A stretch of DNA of 29,913 bases. Origin: CBCPMX01 sp965120355 (GTDB taxonomy: Bacteria > Bacillota > Clostridia > Oscillospirales > Oscillospiraceae). Location of the stretch: the NCBI GenBank assembly GCA_965120355.1, contig CBCPMX010000103.1:1-29913 (forward strand). The letters are read 5' to 3'. A model generated the notes under the pieces. That model saw only the letters and a program-made list of their open reading frames with translations, searched no databases and was not told the origin of the DNA. This document shows positions 8,095 through 17,600 of this stretch, piece after piece; position 1 is the stretch's first letter, and each line of letters opens with the position of its first letter. The translations under genes were made by a program, and so were the position numbers.

Positions 8095-8742
8095 TTACGG
8101 GGCCGGTTCATCCTCGCTGCGCAGAATCTCCTGCAGGGAGGCGGCATCAAAGCCTGCCAGGGCAGGGTGGCCGGTCAGCGCCCGGATGATCCGCCAGCCA
8201 TCCCGGCTGCCGGCGGCATTGGACGGAACGGGACGGAAGCCCAGATCCAGATAGACCTTGCAGGCAAGCCAGGTGGTTGTTTGGGTGGGGATCATTGCAC
8301 GGGTGCAGCCCAATTCGCGCATCACCTGTAGGGTATAGGTGATCAGGGGCTTGGCAAGGCCGTGGCCCTGATGGTCGCGCCGGACCGCGACCCAATGCAG
8401 CCAGCCGCAGCCTGGCGGGTTGTTTCCCGCAATGTCATAAAATGCGGTGGCTGTGGCAACCTTCTCTCCCTGGAAATTCTCCAGGAATACCATGCGGTGC
8501 GCCAGCTCCGGATCCTTGCCCCCGTAGTACAGCTGCCAGGACTCCAGACCCTTTTCATAGCTGCGGAACTCCTTGGCAGACTGCTCGATGGCGATCCAGT
8601 GATCCCGGTCGCCGGGACGGTAAAACACGAAACGATAGCCATCCGGCAGGGAACAGACCGGCAGACCATCCAGAGAACGCTCCAGATACAGCGGATAATA
8701 CTGAATCCGGCAGTCGTGATTGTCAAAACGGATATTGTCCAT
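8095..8742 (-). CDS. GNAT-family N-acetyltransferase
   Basis: A 215-residue protein with a GNAT core in its middle. The acetyl-CoA-binding loop is VRRDHQGHGLAKPLI (about residues 119-133), and the later CKVYLDLGFRPVP is the typical motif B region. The first 40 residues and the last 40 are not recognised. The acceptor is unknown. A clear CAGGAG precedes the ATG. The 220 bases between dtd and this gene contain no frame and no convincing terminator or promoter. They hold a run of seven T residues on the minus strand without an adjacent GC stem. The gene lies 33 bases before the MBL gene. It looks inserted into an otherwise conserved dtd-MBL order. Confidence 0.8.
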   Translation of the reverse strand: MDNIRFDNHDCRIQYYPLYLERSLDGLPVCSLPDGYRFVFYRPGDRDHWIAIEQSAKEFRSYEKGLESWQLYYGGKDPELAHRMVFLENFQGEKVATATAFYDIAGNNPPGCGWLHWVAVRRDHQGHGLAKPLITYTLQVMRELGCTRAMIPTQTTTWLACKVYLDLGFRPVPSNAAGSRDGWRIIRALTGHPALAGFDAASLQEILRSEDEPAP

Positions 8743-8962
8743 AGTGCATACTCCTGTAACGGGCTGGCGGGAATTGCCGTGCTTTTATGATATATGCGCA
8801 GTCTGTGGAAAAAGTTACGAAATTGTAAAAAAACCTTGCAAGCGGAAACACAATGCCTGTACCGGGCTTTCTGCGTTTTCAAAAGCAGGCCGGCGAATGA
8901 CGTTGCCAGGGCAGCGAGAATTCTGCGGGCAAAAAGAGAAAGTTGCGCGTTTAATGAACGGC

Positions 8963-9412
8963 TTACATCAGTTCCGCAGTGTCCAGCCAGATGGTTACAG
9001 GCCCGTCGTTGACGGAGGCCACATCCATATGAGCGCCGAAATTCCCGTGTTGGGGCGGAAAGCCCAAGTCTGTACACGCCTGCAGGAACGCTTCATACAG
9101 TGGAATGGCCAGATCGGGACCGGCTGCGCCGGTGAAGCTGGGGCGATTTCCTTTTTTGCAGTCGCCGTAGAGTGTGAACTGGCTGACCACCAGCAGACTG
9201 CCGCCCACATCGGCCAGAGACAGGTTCATTTTACCATTTTCGTCGGAGAAGACCCGCATGCCACAGACTTTTTTCGCCAGCTTTTCCACCTGGGCAGGGC
9301 CGTCGCCAGGGGCGATGCCCAGCAGCACCAGAAAACCCTGCCCGATCTGACCGGTAATCTGGCCGTCCACAGTGACAGAAGCAGAATGGACTCGCGTTAG
9401 AACAGCACGCAT
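8963..9412 (-). CDS. dtd: D-aminoacyl-tRNA deacylase
   Basis: A 149-residue protein matching the DTD family throughout. It starts MRAVLTRVHSASVTVDG, has the active-site motif SQFTLYGDCKKGNRPSF and ends with the second conserved element NDGPVTIWLDT. DTD removes D-amino acids (and mischarged glycine) from tRNA in the cytosol and acts as a homodimer. Length is standard. Its ATG overlaps the relA stop as TGATG, so the two are translationally coupled, which is the classical relA-dtd pairing of Firmicutes. Confidence 0.95.
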   Translation of the reverse strand: MRAVLTRVHSASVTVDGQITGQIGQGFLVLLGIAPGDGPAQVEKLAKKVCGMRVFSDENGKMNLSLADVGGSLLVVSQFTLYGDCKKGNRPSFTGAAGPDLAIPLYEAFLQACTDLGFPPQHGNFGAHMDVASVNDGPVTIWLDTAELM

Positions 9413-11598
9413 CAGTTATGCCCCCTTCGGATAGCGGTGACGCCCTGTACATTGAGCAGTTTTTGCCGGACTGTATTCAGTTCGGTGCTGTTTTTGACTT
9501 CAAAAGTGGCGACAGTCACGCTCTTTCCGCCGGGCAGGCTCCTGGCGGACAGCTCTGAGACCTTCAATTTCATGCCGGAGAGGATGGTGGCGATGTCCAG
9601 GAACAGGCCATCCCGGTCGGCGGAATCGATTTCCAATGTGGTGGAAAAATGATCGGCCAAACCATCCTCCGCCCAAGCGACCTTGACCCAGCGCCCGGAA
9701 TCCTCGGGGGAGGCGGCGCCGGCGGCGTTGGGACAGTCCCGGCGATGGATGGACACGCCATAGCCGCGAGTGATAAAGCCGACAATATCATCACCGGGTA
9801 CCGGTGTGCAGCAGCGGGAGAACTTGATCATGCAGTTGTCCAGATCCTCCACAATAATGCCGGAATCGCTGTGGCGGCTCTTTTTCTGAGGAACGGGTTT
9901 GGATTGGACCTTAACCGCAGATTCCTTCGGTACGGCCCGATTGGCGCGTATCAGTTCTTCCCGAACCCGGTTGACGGCTTTCAGCGCCGTCAAACCGCCA
10001 TAACCAATGGCGGCATACATATCGTCCAGAGAGTCAAATGCCACCTTGTTCAGCACAACGGACAACAGCTCGTCGTTCTGGAGAATGGAAGGACTGATCC
10101 CCAGGTGTTTCAGCTCGCTTTCAAAGCTTTGCTTGCCGCGCTGAATGTTTTCCTCACGGCGCTCCCGCTTATACCACTGCTTAATTTTGTTCCGGGCCTG
10201 ATTGGATTTACACAGCTTCAACCAGTCACGGCTGGGGCCTTTGGCGGATTTGGAGGTGATGATTTCCACAATGTCGCCGTTGGAAAGCGTGGTGTCGTAA
10301 TTGACAATGCGGCTGTTAATTTTAGCGCCCACCATGTGGTTGCCCACCTCAGAATGAATGGCATAGGCAAAATCAATGGGCGTGGAGCCGGAGGGCAGGG
10401 AAATGACCTGGCCCTTGGGCGTAAAGACAAACACCTCGTCGTCGAACATATCCACCTTGAAGGAGTGGATGAAATCCTCGGCTTCCGTGTCCTGCTGGTT
10501 CTCCAGCAGGCGGCGGACCCATTCAAAGGACTGTTCCTCGCCGTTGCCGACGCCGTTTTGCTTATATTTCCAGTGAGCGGCAATACCATATTCCGCGGTT
10601 TGATGCATTTCCCATGTGCGGATTTGCACTTCAAAGGGAATGCCGAGCTTGCCGATGACGGTGGTGTGCAGGCTCTGATACATGTTGGGCTTCGGTGTGG
10701 AGATATAGTCTTTAAACCGGCCCGGAACCGGGTTGAACAGGTCGTGGACGTGCCCTAAGACGTTGTAACAGTCGGCGATATCGTCCACAATCACCCGGAA
10801 AGCGTACAGGTCGTAGACCTCTGTCAGGGCTTTTTTCTGCTCGAACATCTTGCGGTAGATGGAATAGATGTGCTTGATGCGGCCATAGATGGTGTGTTTG
10901 ATGCCTGCTTCATCCAGCCGGTCGGAAATAATCTGCTGAATGGAAGCCATAAAGGTCTTGGCTTCTTCTTCCTTCTCCGAGAGACTCTGCATGATCTGAT
11001 CATAGCCAATTGGGTCCAGGTATTTCAAGCTGGTATCCTCCAGCTCCCATTTGATTTTTTGCATACCAAGACGGTGAGCCAAAGGAGCGTAAATTTCCAT
11101 GGTCTCCAGAGATTTGGATTTTTGCTTGGCCGGTGTCTGGAACTCCAGAGTGCGGGTATTGTGCAGGCGGTCGGCAATTTTAATAAGAATGACGCGGATA
11201 TCCTTGCTCATGGCCATAAACATTTTGCGCAGATTTTCCATCTGCTCTTCTTCCATGGAGCTGTACTGGACACGGGTCAGTTTTGTGACGCCTTCCACCA
11301 GCTCTGCCACAGTGCGGCCGAACCGCCGGGAAATGTCTTCAAAAGAAGCGTCCGTATCCTCAATACAGTCGTGGAGCAGGGCGGCCATCATGGCGTCGCA
11401 GTCCAGGCCGATTTCCGCCACAATCGCGGCCACAGCCAGAGGATGAATGATATATGGCGAGCCATCCTTGCGCTTCTGATCCTTGTGCTTTTCCGCAGCG
11501 TATTCATACGCAGCGTTGATCCGGTTCATATCTACGGTCGGGTTGTATTTTTGGATTGCGTCGACCATGTCATTGTAATATACAGAAACTGATTCCAT
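9412..11598 (-). CDS. relA: Bifunctional (p)ppGpp synthetase/hydrolase RelA/SpoT (Rel)
   Basis: A 728-residue long RSH protein controlling the stringent response. Domains in order are an HD hydrolase domain with intact LLHDCIEDTD, the synthetase domain with PGRFKDYIS and EYGIAAHWKYK, a TGS domain starting VFTPKGQVISLPSGS, a helical/zinc-finger-like part, and a C-terminal ACT/RRM domain around ILSGMKLKVSELSARS. The intact HD motif and the RFKD loop indicate a bifunctional Rel that both makes and degrades (p)ppGpp. I chose the ATG at 11598 because AGGTGATAGT precedes it. An in-frame ATG at 11625 overlaps the recJ stop (ATGA) and would add nine residues, but it lacks a ribosome binding site. The apt gene often found between recJ and rel is absent. 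Confidence 0.95.
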   Translation of the reverse strand: MESVSVYYNDMVDAIQKYNPTVDMNRINAAYEYAAEKHKDQKRKDGSPYIIHPLAVAAIVAEIGLDCDAMMAALLHDCIEDTDASFEDISRRFGRTVAELVEGVTKLTRVQYSSMEEEQMENLRKMFMAMSKDIRVILIKIADRLHNTRTLEFQTPAKQKSKSLETMEIYAPLAHRLGMQKIKWELEDTSLKYLDPIGYDQIMQSLSEKEEEAKTFMASIQQIISDRLDEAGIKHTIYGRIKHIYSIYRKMFEQKKALTEVYDLYAFRVIVDDIADCYNVLGHVHDLFNPVPGRFKDYISTPKPNMYQSLHTTVIGKLGIPFEVQIRTWEMHQTAEYGIAAHWKYKQNGVGNGEEQSFEWVRRLLENQQDTEAEDFIHSFKVDMFDDEVFVFTPKGQVISLPSGSTPIDFAYAIHSEVGNHMVGAKINSRIVNYDTTLSNGDIVEIITSKSAKGPSRDWLKLCKSNQARNKIKQWYKRERREENIQRGKQSFESELKHLGISPSILQNDELLSVVLNKVAFDSLDDMYAAIGYGGLTALKAVNRVREELIRANRAVPKESAVKVQSKPVPQKKSRHSDSGIIVEDLDNCMIKFSRCCTPVPGDDIVGFITRGYGVSIHRRDCPNAAGAASPEDSGRWVKVAWAEDGLADHFSTTLEIDSADRDGLFLDIATILSGMKLKVSELSARSLPGGKSVTVATFEVKNSTELNTVRQKLLNVQGVTAIRRGHN

Positions 11599-11621
11599 AC
11601 TATCACCTGATTTGTTTTCTA

Positions 11622-13697
11622 TCATGATTCGCGGCTGGAGGCGATCTGCTGCAGTTCCAGCAGAATGGAGGATTGGGTCAGGTCTACCTTGCCATGGCTG
11701 CCGAGAATTGTGATGCGCAGGCTGCGCCTGTTTCGTTCCACAGCCAGCAGCCCCCGCTCGCAGAACACATCCAGACAGACCCGTGTGCGGGCAGCGGGAC
11801 AGGAGAAGCCGGCGTACTGGGAAATTTTCCGGCTCAGGGTGTCACAGTTTTCCTGCACATGGCCGTTGACGCTGTGGTGGATCAGATATTTCCAGGTAGC
11901 CACAAACTCTGTTCTGGGCGGCAATAACGCACTGGCCTCTCTGGCAGACAGGCTGGCGCCGGTGCGGTGCTTTTCATACAGGGCGATGTCCTGCTGCAGG
12001 CTTTGGCGGGTGGCGGCGTCCGGACGGATGTCCATAAGGCTGAGCTGGACAGATTTGACGCCGCGGTACTCATTGAGCTGAGGAGTAAAGGCGATCTCTA
12101 CGGTGTCGCCCTCCATAACGCCGCTTTTGACGGCGGTCATGGAAAAGAAAATGGCGTTGAAATAGGAGCGGCCACGGCGCAGGCGCAGTTTCAAGTGCTT
12201 TCCGCCGCCCACTTCTGTCAAACGATCCACTACCAGCCCGCTCATGTAAAATGCCGGACGGGGGCAGCCAGCGCCGGTGGGTTCCAGCAGTTCCAGGGCA
12301 GCGACGTTGTCCTGCGTCAGCAGTGATGGATCTGTAATTTCGCAGTCCAGCTCCAGCGCGGTGGAGGACTGGCCGGAGGCGGCGAACGTGGCGGACAGGG
12401 CGGACATCTGCTGCCGGAAATCGGCGATATGATCCTGATGGATGGTGAAGCCGGCGGCCAGCTCGTGGCCGCCATAGCTCTCCAACAGGTTGGAGAGCTG
12501 TTCCAGGGAGGCATAGAGATTGAAACCGCCGTAGGAGCGGGAAGATGCTTTGCCCCGTTCACCATCCATACAAATCAGAAAAGTGGGGCAGGCATATTCC
12601 TCCGCGAGGCGGGAGGCTACAATCCCCACGACACCCTGGTGCCAGTTGTTGCCGGCCAGGACAATGGTGCCCTGAGGCGGCGTTTTGGCCAGTTGATCTA
12701 CAGCGTCATTGTAGATTTCAGTTTCCACAGCCTGGCGCTGCCGGTTCAGACGGCACAGTTCTTCCGCCAGTGCTGCGGCGCGGGCGGGATCCTGGGTCAG
12801 AAACAGCTCAGTGGCCAGTTCCACCTGCCCCATGCGTCCAGCGGCGTTGATACGCGGAGAGAGAACATAGCCGATGGTGCTGGCGGACAGGCTTTGCCGG
12901 TCACAGCCGCACTCTTGCATCAGCATCCGCAGGCCCAGCCGCGGAGCGTGACGGAGCATTTCCAGACCTGCGCAGACCAGGGTGCGGTTTTCGTCCAGCA
13001 GCGGCATAACGTCTGCCACGGTGCCCATGCTCACCAGGTCACCGTAGCGTTCCAGCATGGCCTGCTGGTCGCCGCTGATGGCGGATGCCAGCTTAAAAGC
13101 TACGCATACGCCTGCGATAGACGGAAAAGGATAATTACAATCTTTTCTGTGGGGGTCCACCACGGCTACGGCGTCGGGTAAGATATCACGGCATTCATGG
13201 TGGTCGGTGATGACCAGTTCCATGCCCAGCTGGCGGCATAAAATGGCTTCTTCCATGGCAGTGATGCCGCAGTCCACTGTGACGATCAGGCGAACGCCTT
13301 CGGCGGCGAGCTGTCGGAGGGCCAATTCATTGAGCCCGTAGCCTTCTTCCATTCGGGCGGGGATATAGTGTGTGACATTGGCGCCCTGCCAGGTCAGAAA
13401 ATCTTTCAAGAGGCAGGTGGCCGTTATGCCGTCCACGTCGTAATCTCCGTAGACGGCGATCAGTTCCTTTGCGTCGATGGCTTGCTTTACGCGGGCGGCG
13501 GCCTTGTCCATATCGGCCATCAGCAATGGATCATGCAGAGTGCTGTGGCCGGTGGAGAGAAACGCCGAGACCTTTTCCGGCGTGTCAAAGCCGCGGCTGC
13601 ACAGAACAGCAGCGGCAAGTGGAGAGACGCCTGCGCGGGTCAGGGTGCGCAGCGCCTGCGAATCGCAGCCAGACACATGCCATGTGTCATATTTCAA
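11622..13697 (-). CDS. recJ: Single-stranded-DNA-specific exonuclease RecJ
   Basis: A 691-residue DHH/DHHA1 exonuclease that degrades single-stranded DNA 5' to 3' in repair and recombination. Motifs are VYGDYDVDGITAT (D85, D87, D89), VTVDCGITAM, ITDHHEC (residues 163-169), DPHRKDCNYPF and SPRINAAGRMG. The DHHA1 part contains the SSRSYGG and GGHELAAGF segments. A C-terminal extension of about 130 residues is typical of Gram-positive RecJ. I place the start at TTG 13697: GGAAGTG lies seven bases before it, it gives the usual N-terminus KYDTWHV, and the promoter lies just upstream. The in-frame ATG at 13883 would put 62 odd residues across that promoter. First gene of the long minus-strand series. 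Confidence 0.93.
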   Translation of the reverse strand: MKYDTWHVSGCDSQALRTLTRAGVSPLAAAVLCSRGFDTPEKVSAFLSTGHSTLHDPLLMADMDKAAARVKQAIDAKELIAVYGDYDVDGITATCLLKDFLTWQGANVTHYIPARMEEGYGLNELALRQLAAEGVRLIVTVDCGITAMEEAILCRQLGMELVITDHHECRDILPDAVAVVDPHRKDCNYPFPSIAGVCVAFKLASAISGDQQAMLERYGDLVSMGTVADVMPLLDENRTLVCAGLEMLRHAPRLGLRMLMQECGCDRQSLSASTIGYVLSPRINAAGRMGQVELATELFLTQDPARAAALAEELCRLNRQRQAVETEIYNDAVDQLAKTPPQGTIVLAGNNWHQGVVGIVASRLAEEYACPTFLICMDGERGKASSRSYGGFNLYASLEQLSNLLESYGGHELAAGFTIHQDHIADFRQQMSALSATFAASGQSSTALELDCEITDPSLLTQDNVAALELLEPTGAGCPRPAFYMSGLVVDRLTEVGGGKHLKLRLRRGRSYFNAIFFSMTAVKSGVMEGDTVEIAFTPQLNEYRGVKSVQLSLMDIRPDAATRQSLQQDIALYEKHRTGASLSAREASALLPPRTEFVATWKYLIHHSVNGHVQENCDTLSRKISQYAGFSCPAARTRVCLDVFCERGLLAVERNRRSLRITILGSHGKVDLTQSSILLELQQIASSRES

Positions 13698-13728
13698 GAC
13701 AATACACTTCCAGAATTCTTTTCTTCTG

Positions 13729-13757
13729 ATTATAGCAAATCTCTGCGCAAGTGGCAA
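13729..13757 (-). promoter_or_regulatory. Sigma-A promoter of the recJ-relA series
   Basis: TTGCCA (13752-13757) is followed after exactly 17 bases by a perfect TATAAT (13729-13734). Transcription would start near 13722, leaving a leader of about 25 bases to the TTG start of recJ. Confidence 0.85.
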
Positions 13758-13853
13758 TACAAAATCACGGCAGCGGGCCCGGAAACAGGCTGCTGAATAA
13801 ACCGAATATCTATGAAATTTACACCTTTTTAACATTTCGTTCAGGGGAAGGCG

Positions 13854-13883
13854 TTGAAATGCCTGCAAAAAATATGATATCAT
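13854..13883 (+). promoter_or_regulatory. Candidate promoter for the ABC transporter pair
   Basis: TTGAAA (13854-13859) is followed after 18 bases by TATCAT (13878-13883). The second box overlaps a 10-bp palindrome ATGATATCAT (13874-13883) that could be a regulator site. It is divergent from the recJ promoter, about 100 bases away. Confidence 0.45.
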
Positions 13884-13947
13884 AGGCGCAATACATAATC
13901 CTATTTCAAATGTGGATCAGTGTTAAGCTGAGCAAAGGTGGGTGCCT

Positions 13948-14649
13948 ATGAGTTATATTGAACTTCGGAACGTGGTGCGGACCTATGGTACTGGAGAAGG
14001 CGCGGTGCGTGCCTCCGACGGTGTGGATCTGACGGTGGAAAAGGGAGAGCTGTGCATGATTGTCGGCCCGTCCGGTGCGGGAAAGACGACGGTGCTGAAT
14101 CTGCTGGGCGGCATGGATCAACCCACTTCGGGTCAAATCCTGGTAGATGGCAGCGATGTCGCCCAGTACAATTCCCGCCAGTTGACGGCATATCGCCGGT
14201 ATGACATTGGATTTGTCTTTCAATTTTATAATTTGGTTCAGAATTTAACGGCGTTGGAAAATGTGGAGCTGGCTGCCCAGATTTGCAAAAATCCCATGGA
14301 CGCGGCAGAGGCGCTGACGCGGGTGGGACTGGCCCACCGCATGTCCAACTTTCCAGCGCAGCTGTCTGGCGGTGAGCAGCAGCGTGTAGCCATTGCCCGT
14401 GCACTGGCGAAAAACCCGAAGCTGCTGCTGTGTGACGAGCCCACCGGCGCGCTGGACTACAATACGGGCCGGGAAGTTCTGAAGCTCCTGCAGGATACCT
14501 GCCGGCGGGACGGCATGACAGTGGTGATCATCACGCACAATTCAGCGCTGACGCCTATGGCGGATCATGTGGTCCGCATCAAAAACGGCAAGGTGGCGGA
14601 GTCCTGGATGAACGCTGCGCCGACGCCTGTTGAGGAGATTGAGTGGTAA
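13948..14649 (+). CDS. ABC transporter ATP-binding protein (MacB/LolD-like)
   Basis: A 233-residue ATPase with all ABC landmarks: Walker A GPSGAGKTT (residues 40-48), FQFYNLVQNLTALENV around the Q-loop, signature LSGGEQQR, Walker B LLLCDEPTG and the H-loop IITHN. It belongs to the MacB/LolD/FtsE-like group that energises FtsX-type permeases; such systems drive mechanical work or lipid/peptide export rather than import. The ATG at 13948 has AAAGGTGG six bases upstream. A GTG six bases earlier would leave almost no spacing to that site. Its stop TAA overlaps the ATG of the permease gene (TAATG), so the two subunits are coupled. No two-component or TetR-type regulator gene lies next to it. Confidence 0.93.
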   Translation: MSYIELRNVVRTYGTGEGAVRASDGVDLTVEKGELCMIVGPSGAGKTTVLNLLGGMDQPTSGQILVDGSDVAQYNSRQLTAYRRYDIGFVFQFYNLVQNLTALENVELAAQICKNPMDAAEALTRVGLAHRMSNFPAQLSGGEQQRVAIARALAKNPKLLLCDEPTGALDYNTGREVLKLLQDTCRRDGMTVVIITHNSALTPMADHVVRIKNGKVAESWMNAAPTPVEEIEW

Positions 14650-17600
14650 TGAAAAAAGCAATGCGATGGGAGCTGCTGCGGGAAATTGCCAACTCCAAAA
14701 GCAGGTTCATCTCCATTTTCATTATGGTGACTTTGAGCGCCACCTTTTTGACGGGCTTGCGTTCCACTTCTCCAGACATGCGGCAAACCGCGGACAGATT
14801 TTTTGATGAGCAGAAGTTCATGGATCTGCAGGTGATTTCGACTCTGGGTATGACGGATGCGGATGTAGAAGCGCTGGCCCAGGTGGACGGTGTGTCAGCC
14901 GTGTCTGGCGACTGGTCGCTGGATGCGTTGGCTGGAGACAGTGAGCACGGCTACACGGTCAAGCTTCACAGCCTCAGCGAGAACGGCATCAACGCTCCGG
15001 TGATTCTGGAGGGAACGATGCCGGAGGCGGCAGGCGAGTGCGCCATTGAAGAGGCGCTGGCGGAGATGCTGGAGTTGGAAGTGGGCGATACGCTGCACCT
15101 GGAGGACACGGAAACCATTGCCGACGCGCTGACAACGCGGGATCTGACGGTGACGGCCATTGTAGAGAGTCCTTTGTACATCTCCGTTGACCGTGGAACC
15201 GGGTCCTTGGAGGACGGCTCCGTGAAAGCCTATGTGCTGGTGTCCCGGGATACCTTTACATTGGACTACTACACGGAAGTCTATCTGTTGGCGGAGGGCG
15301 CGGCGGCGCTGGATACCTATAGTACGGAATATGAAGAACTGATCGATGCCCTGACTGATGCGGTGACGCCGGTGGCTGAGGAGCTGGCGGAGCAGTGCTA
15401 CGAGTCGCTGCTGGCAGAGGGGCAGGAGGCGATTGATGACGCTGTCCAGGAATATGAGGAGGCCAAGCAGGAGGCCATCGACGCACTGAGCGACGGGCAG
15501 ACGGAGCTGGATTCTGCCCGAACGGATGGAGAACAGCAGATTGCCGATGCCTGTCAGGAACTGGAAGACGCCCGTGTGGAACTGGATCAGGGCTGGGCGG
15601 ATCTGGAGGAAGGCCGTCAGACCTATGCCCAGGAAATTGCTGATGCGGAGCAGCAGCTTCAGGATGCGCAGGCGGAACTGGAGCGGGGGGAGGCGGAACT
15701 GGCAGACTCTCTGACGACGCTGCGCAACAGTGAGGCGGAGCTGCAGACCCAGCAGCAGGATGCCCAGCAGCAGTTGGAGGAGGCGCGCCAGGCCCTGGAA
15801 GACGCCGATGCACAAATTGCCGAACAGGAGACACAGTTGGAGGCTGCGCAGGCGCAGTTGACGCAGCTGCAGGAACAACTGGAGACACTGCTGGAGCAGG
15901 GCGCTGAGGATCAGGAGACTACAGCCCAGCTTCAAGCGCAGGTGGATGCCCTGACGCAGACCGTCAGTGAAGGCACAGCGGCGCTGGAGACGGCCAGAGC
16001 CCAGACACAGGCCGGCTGGACTGCCTATAACCAGCAGGCGGCGGAAGCCGAAGCAGCCCTGGCAGAGGCGCGCAGCACACTGGATGCCGGTTGGACTGCC
16101 TATTATCAGGGGCAGACGGAGCTGGAAAACGGGCGGACAGAATATGAAAACGGCGTGGCAGAGCTGGAGCAGGCCAAAATCGACGGCCAGCAGGAATTGG
16201 ACGACGCGGAAGCCGAGCTGACACAGGGCGAGCAGGACTATGCTGACGGTTTGGCGGAACTGGAAGAGGCGGAACAGACGCTGGCCGAAGAATTGGCCGA
16301 TGGCCAGCAGGAACTGGATGACGGCTGGGCTGAAGCGGAGGCGGAGTTCGCCGATGCGGAGCAGCAAATCTCCGACGCGGAAGCCGAGCTGGCGGAACTG
16401 AGCAGTCCCACGGTCTATACGTTGGATCGGAACTACAACGCCGGCTATGTGGGATATGATCAGGATGCGGAGCGTATGGCGGCTCTGGCCAATGTATTCC
16501 CACTGTTGTTCTTTATTGTGGCCGCGCTGGTCTGCCTGACAACCATGACCCGTATGGTGGAGGAAGAGCGGACCCAGATCGGCGCCATCAAGGCCCTGGG
16601 ATATGGCACCGCCGCCGTGGCGGCAAAATACCTGGTCTATGGGGCGCTGGCTTCCTTGGGCGGCAGCCTGGTGGGCATTGTCGTCGGAACCAAACTGATC
16701 CCTTATATCATCTGTAACGCTTATGCCATCATGTACACGCTGCCGCAGGCAAAACTGGACTTCCAATGGGGTGTGTGCCTGGGGTCCATAGTGGCCAGTC
16801 TGGTTTGTACCCTGGGAGCTACACTTTGGGCAGTTATGAATACGATGAAGGAAACACCGGCTGCCCTGATGCGGCCCCGGTCGCCCAAAGCTGGCAAACG
16901 GGTGTTTCTGGAGTATATTCCGTTCATTTGGAAACGCATGAATTTCTCAGCCAAGGTCTGTGCCCGAAATTTGCTGCGATATAAAAAGCGGTTCTGGATG
17001 ACAGTGATTGGTGTGGGCGGTTGTACGGCCCTGATTATTACGGGGCTGAGCCTGCACAACGGTATTTTTGCCATTATTGACCGGCAGTATGACGAACTGT
17101 CGCTGTATAACCTGCAAATCGGTGTGGACACCGACGCCGGCACTGATGCCTGCCAGACTGTTATGGACGCGCTGAGTGAGGATACGCGGGTGGAACAGAC
17201 ACTGAAGACGTACACCAACACGGTGACCTTTGAGTCTGATTCCCGGGTGGTGGACGGCTACCTGGTCTCCGTGGAAGATCAGTCTGAGATGGAGGGCATG
17301 GTCGTCCTGCGGGAGATGGGCTCCGGGGACGCCATCACGATTCCGGAGGATGGCGTAGTTATGAGCCAGAAGCTCTCGGAGCTGTTGGGCATCTCGGTAG
17401 GAGATACCGTGACGATAGAGAGCAATGGGACGCGCGTAGAGGTGCGGGTTGCTGCACTGTGTGAACACTATGTCCGCCACTATATTTATATGCTGGACAG
17501 CTATTACTCCAGCCTCTTTGGCGAAGCGCCGGAGGATAACTCCATTTATGTATCGGTCACAGAGAACACGGAAGAGGCCATCAGTGCTGTGGCCGCGGAT

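Noticed and set aside
13697..13883. RecJ starting at ATG 13883
   Set aside because: The promoter lies inside this stretch and the extra residues are unlike any RecJ N-terminus.
14895..16766. 623-codon open frame antisense to the permease gene
   Set aside because: It mirrors the coiled-coil part, whose biased Gln/Glu/Ala codons avoid antisense stops. The translation is Arg/Gln/Leu-rich without family features.
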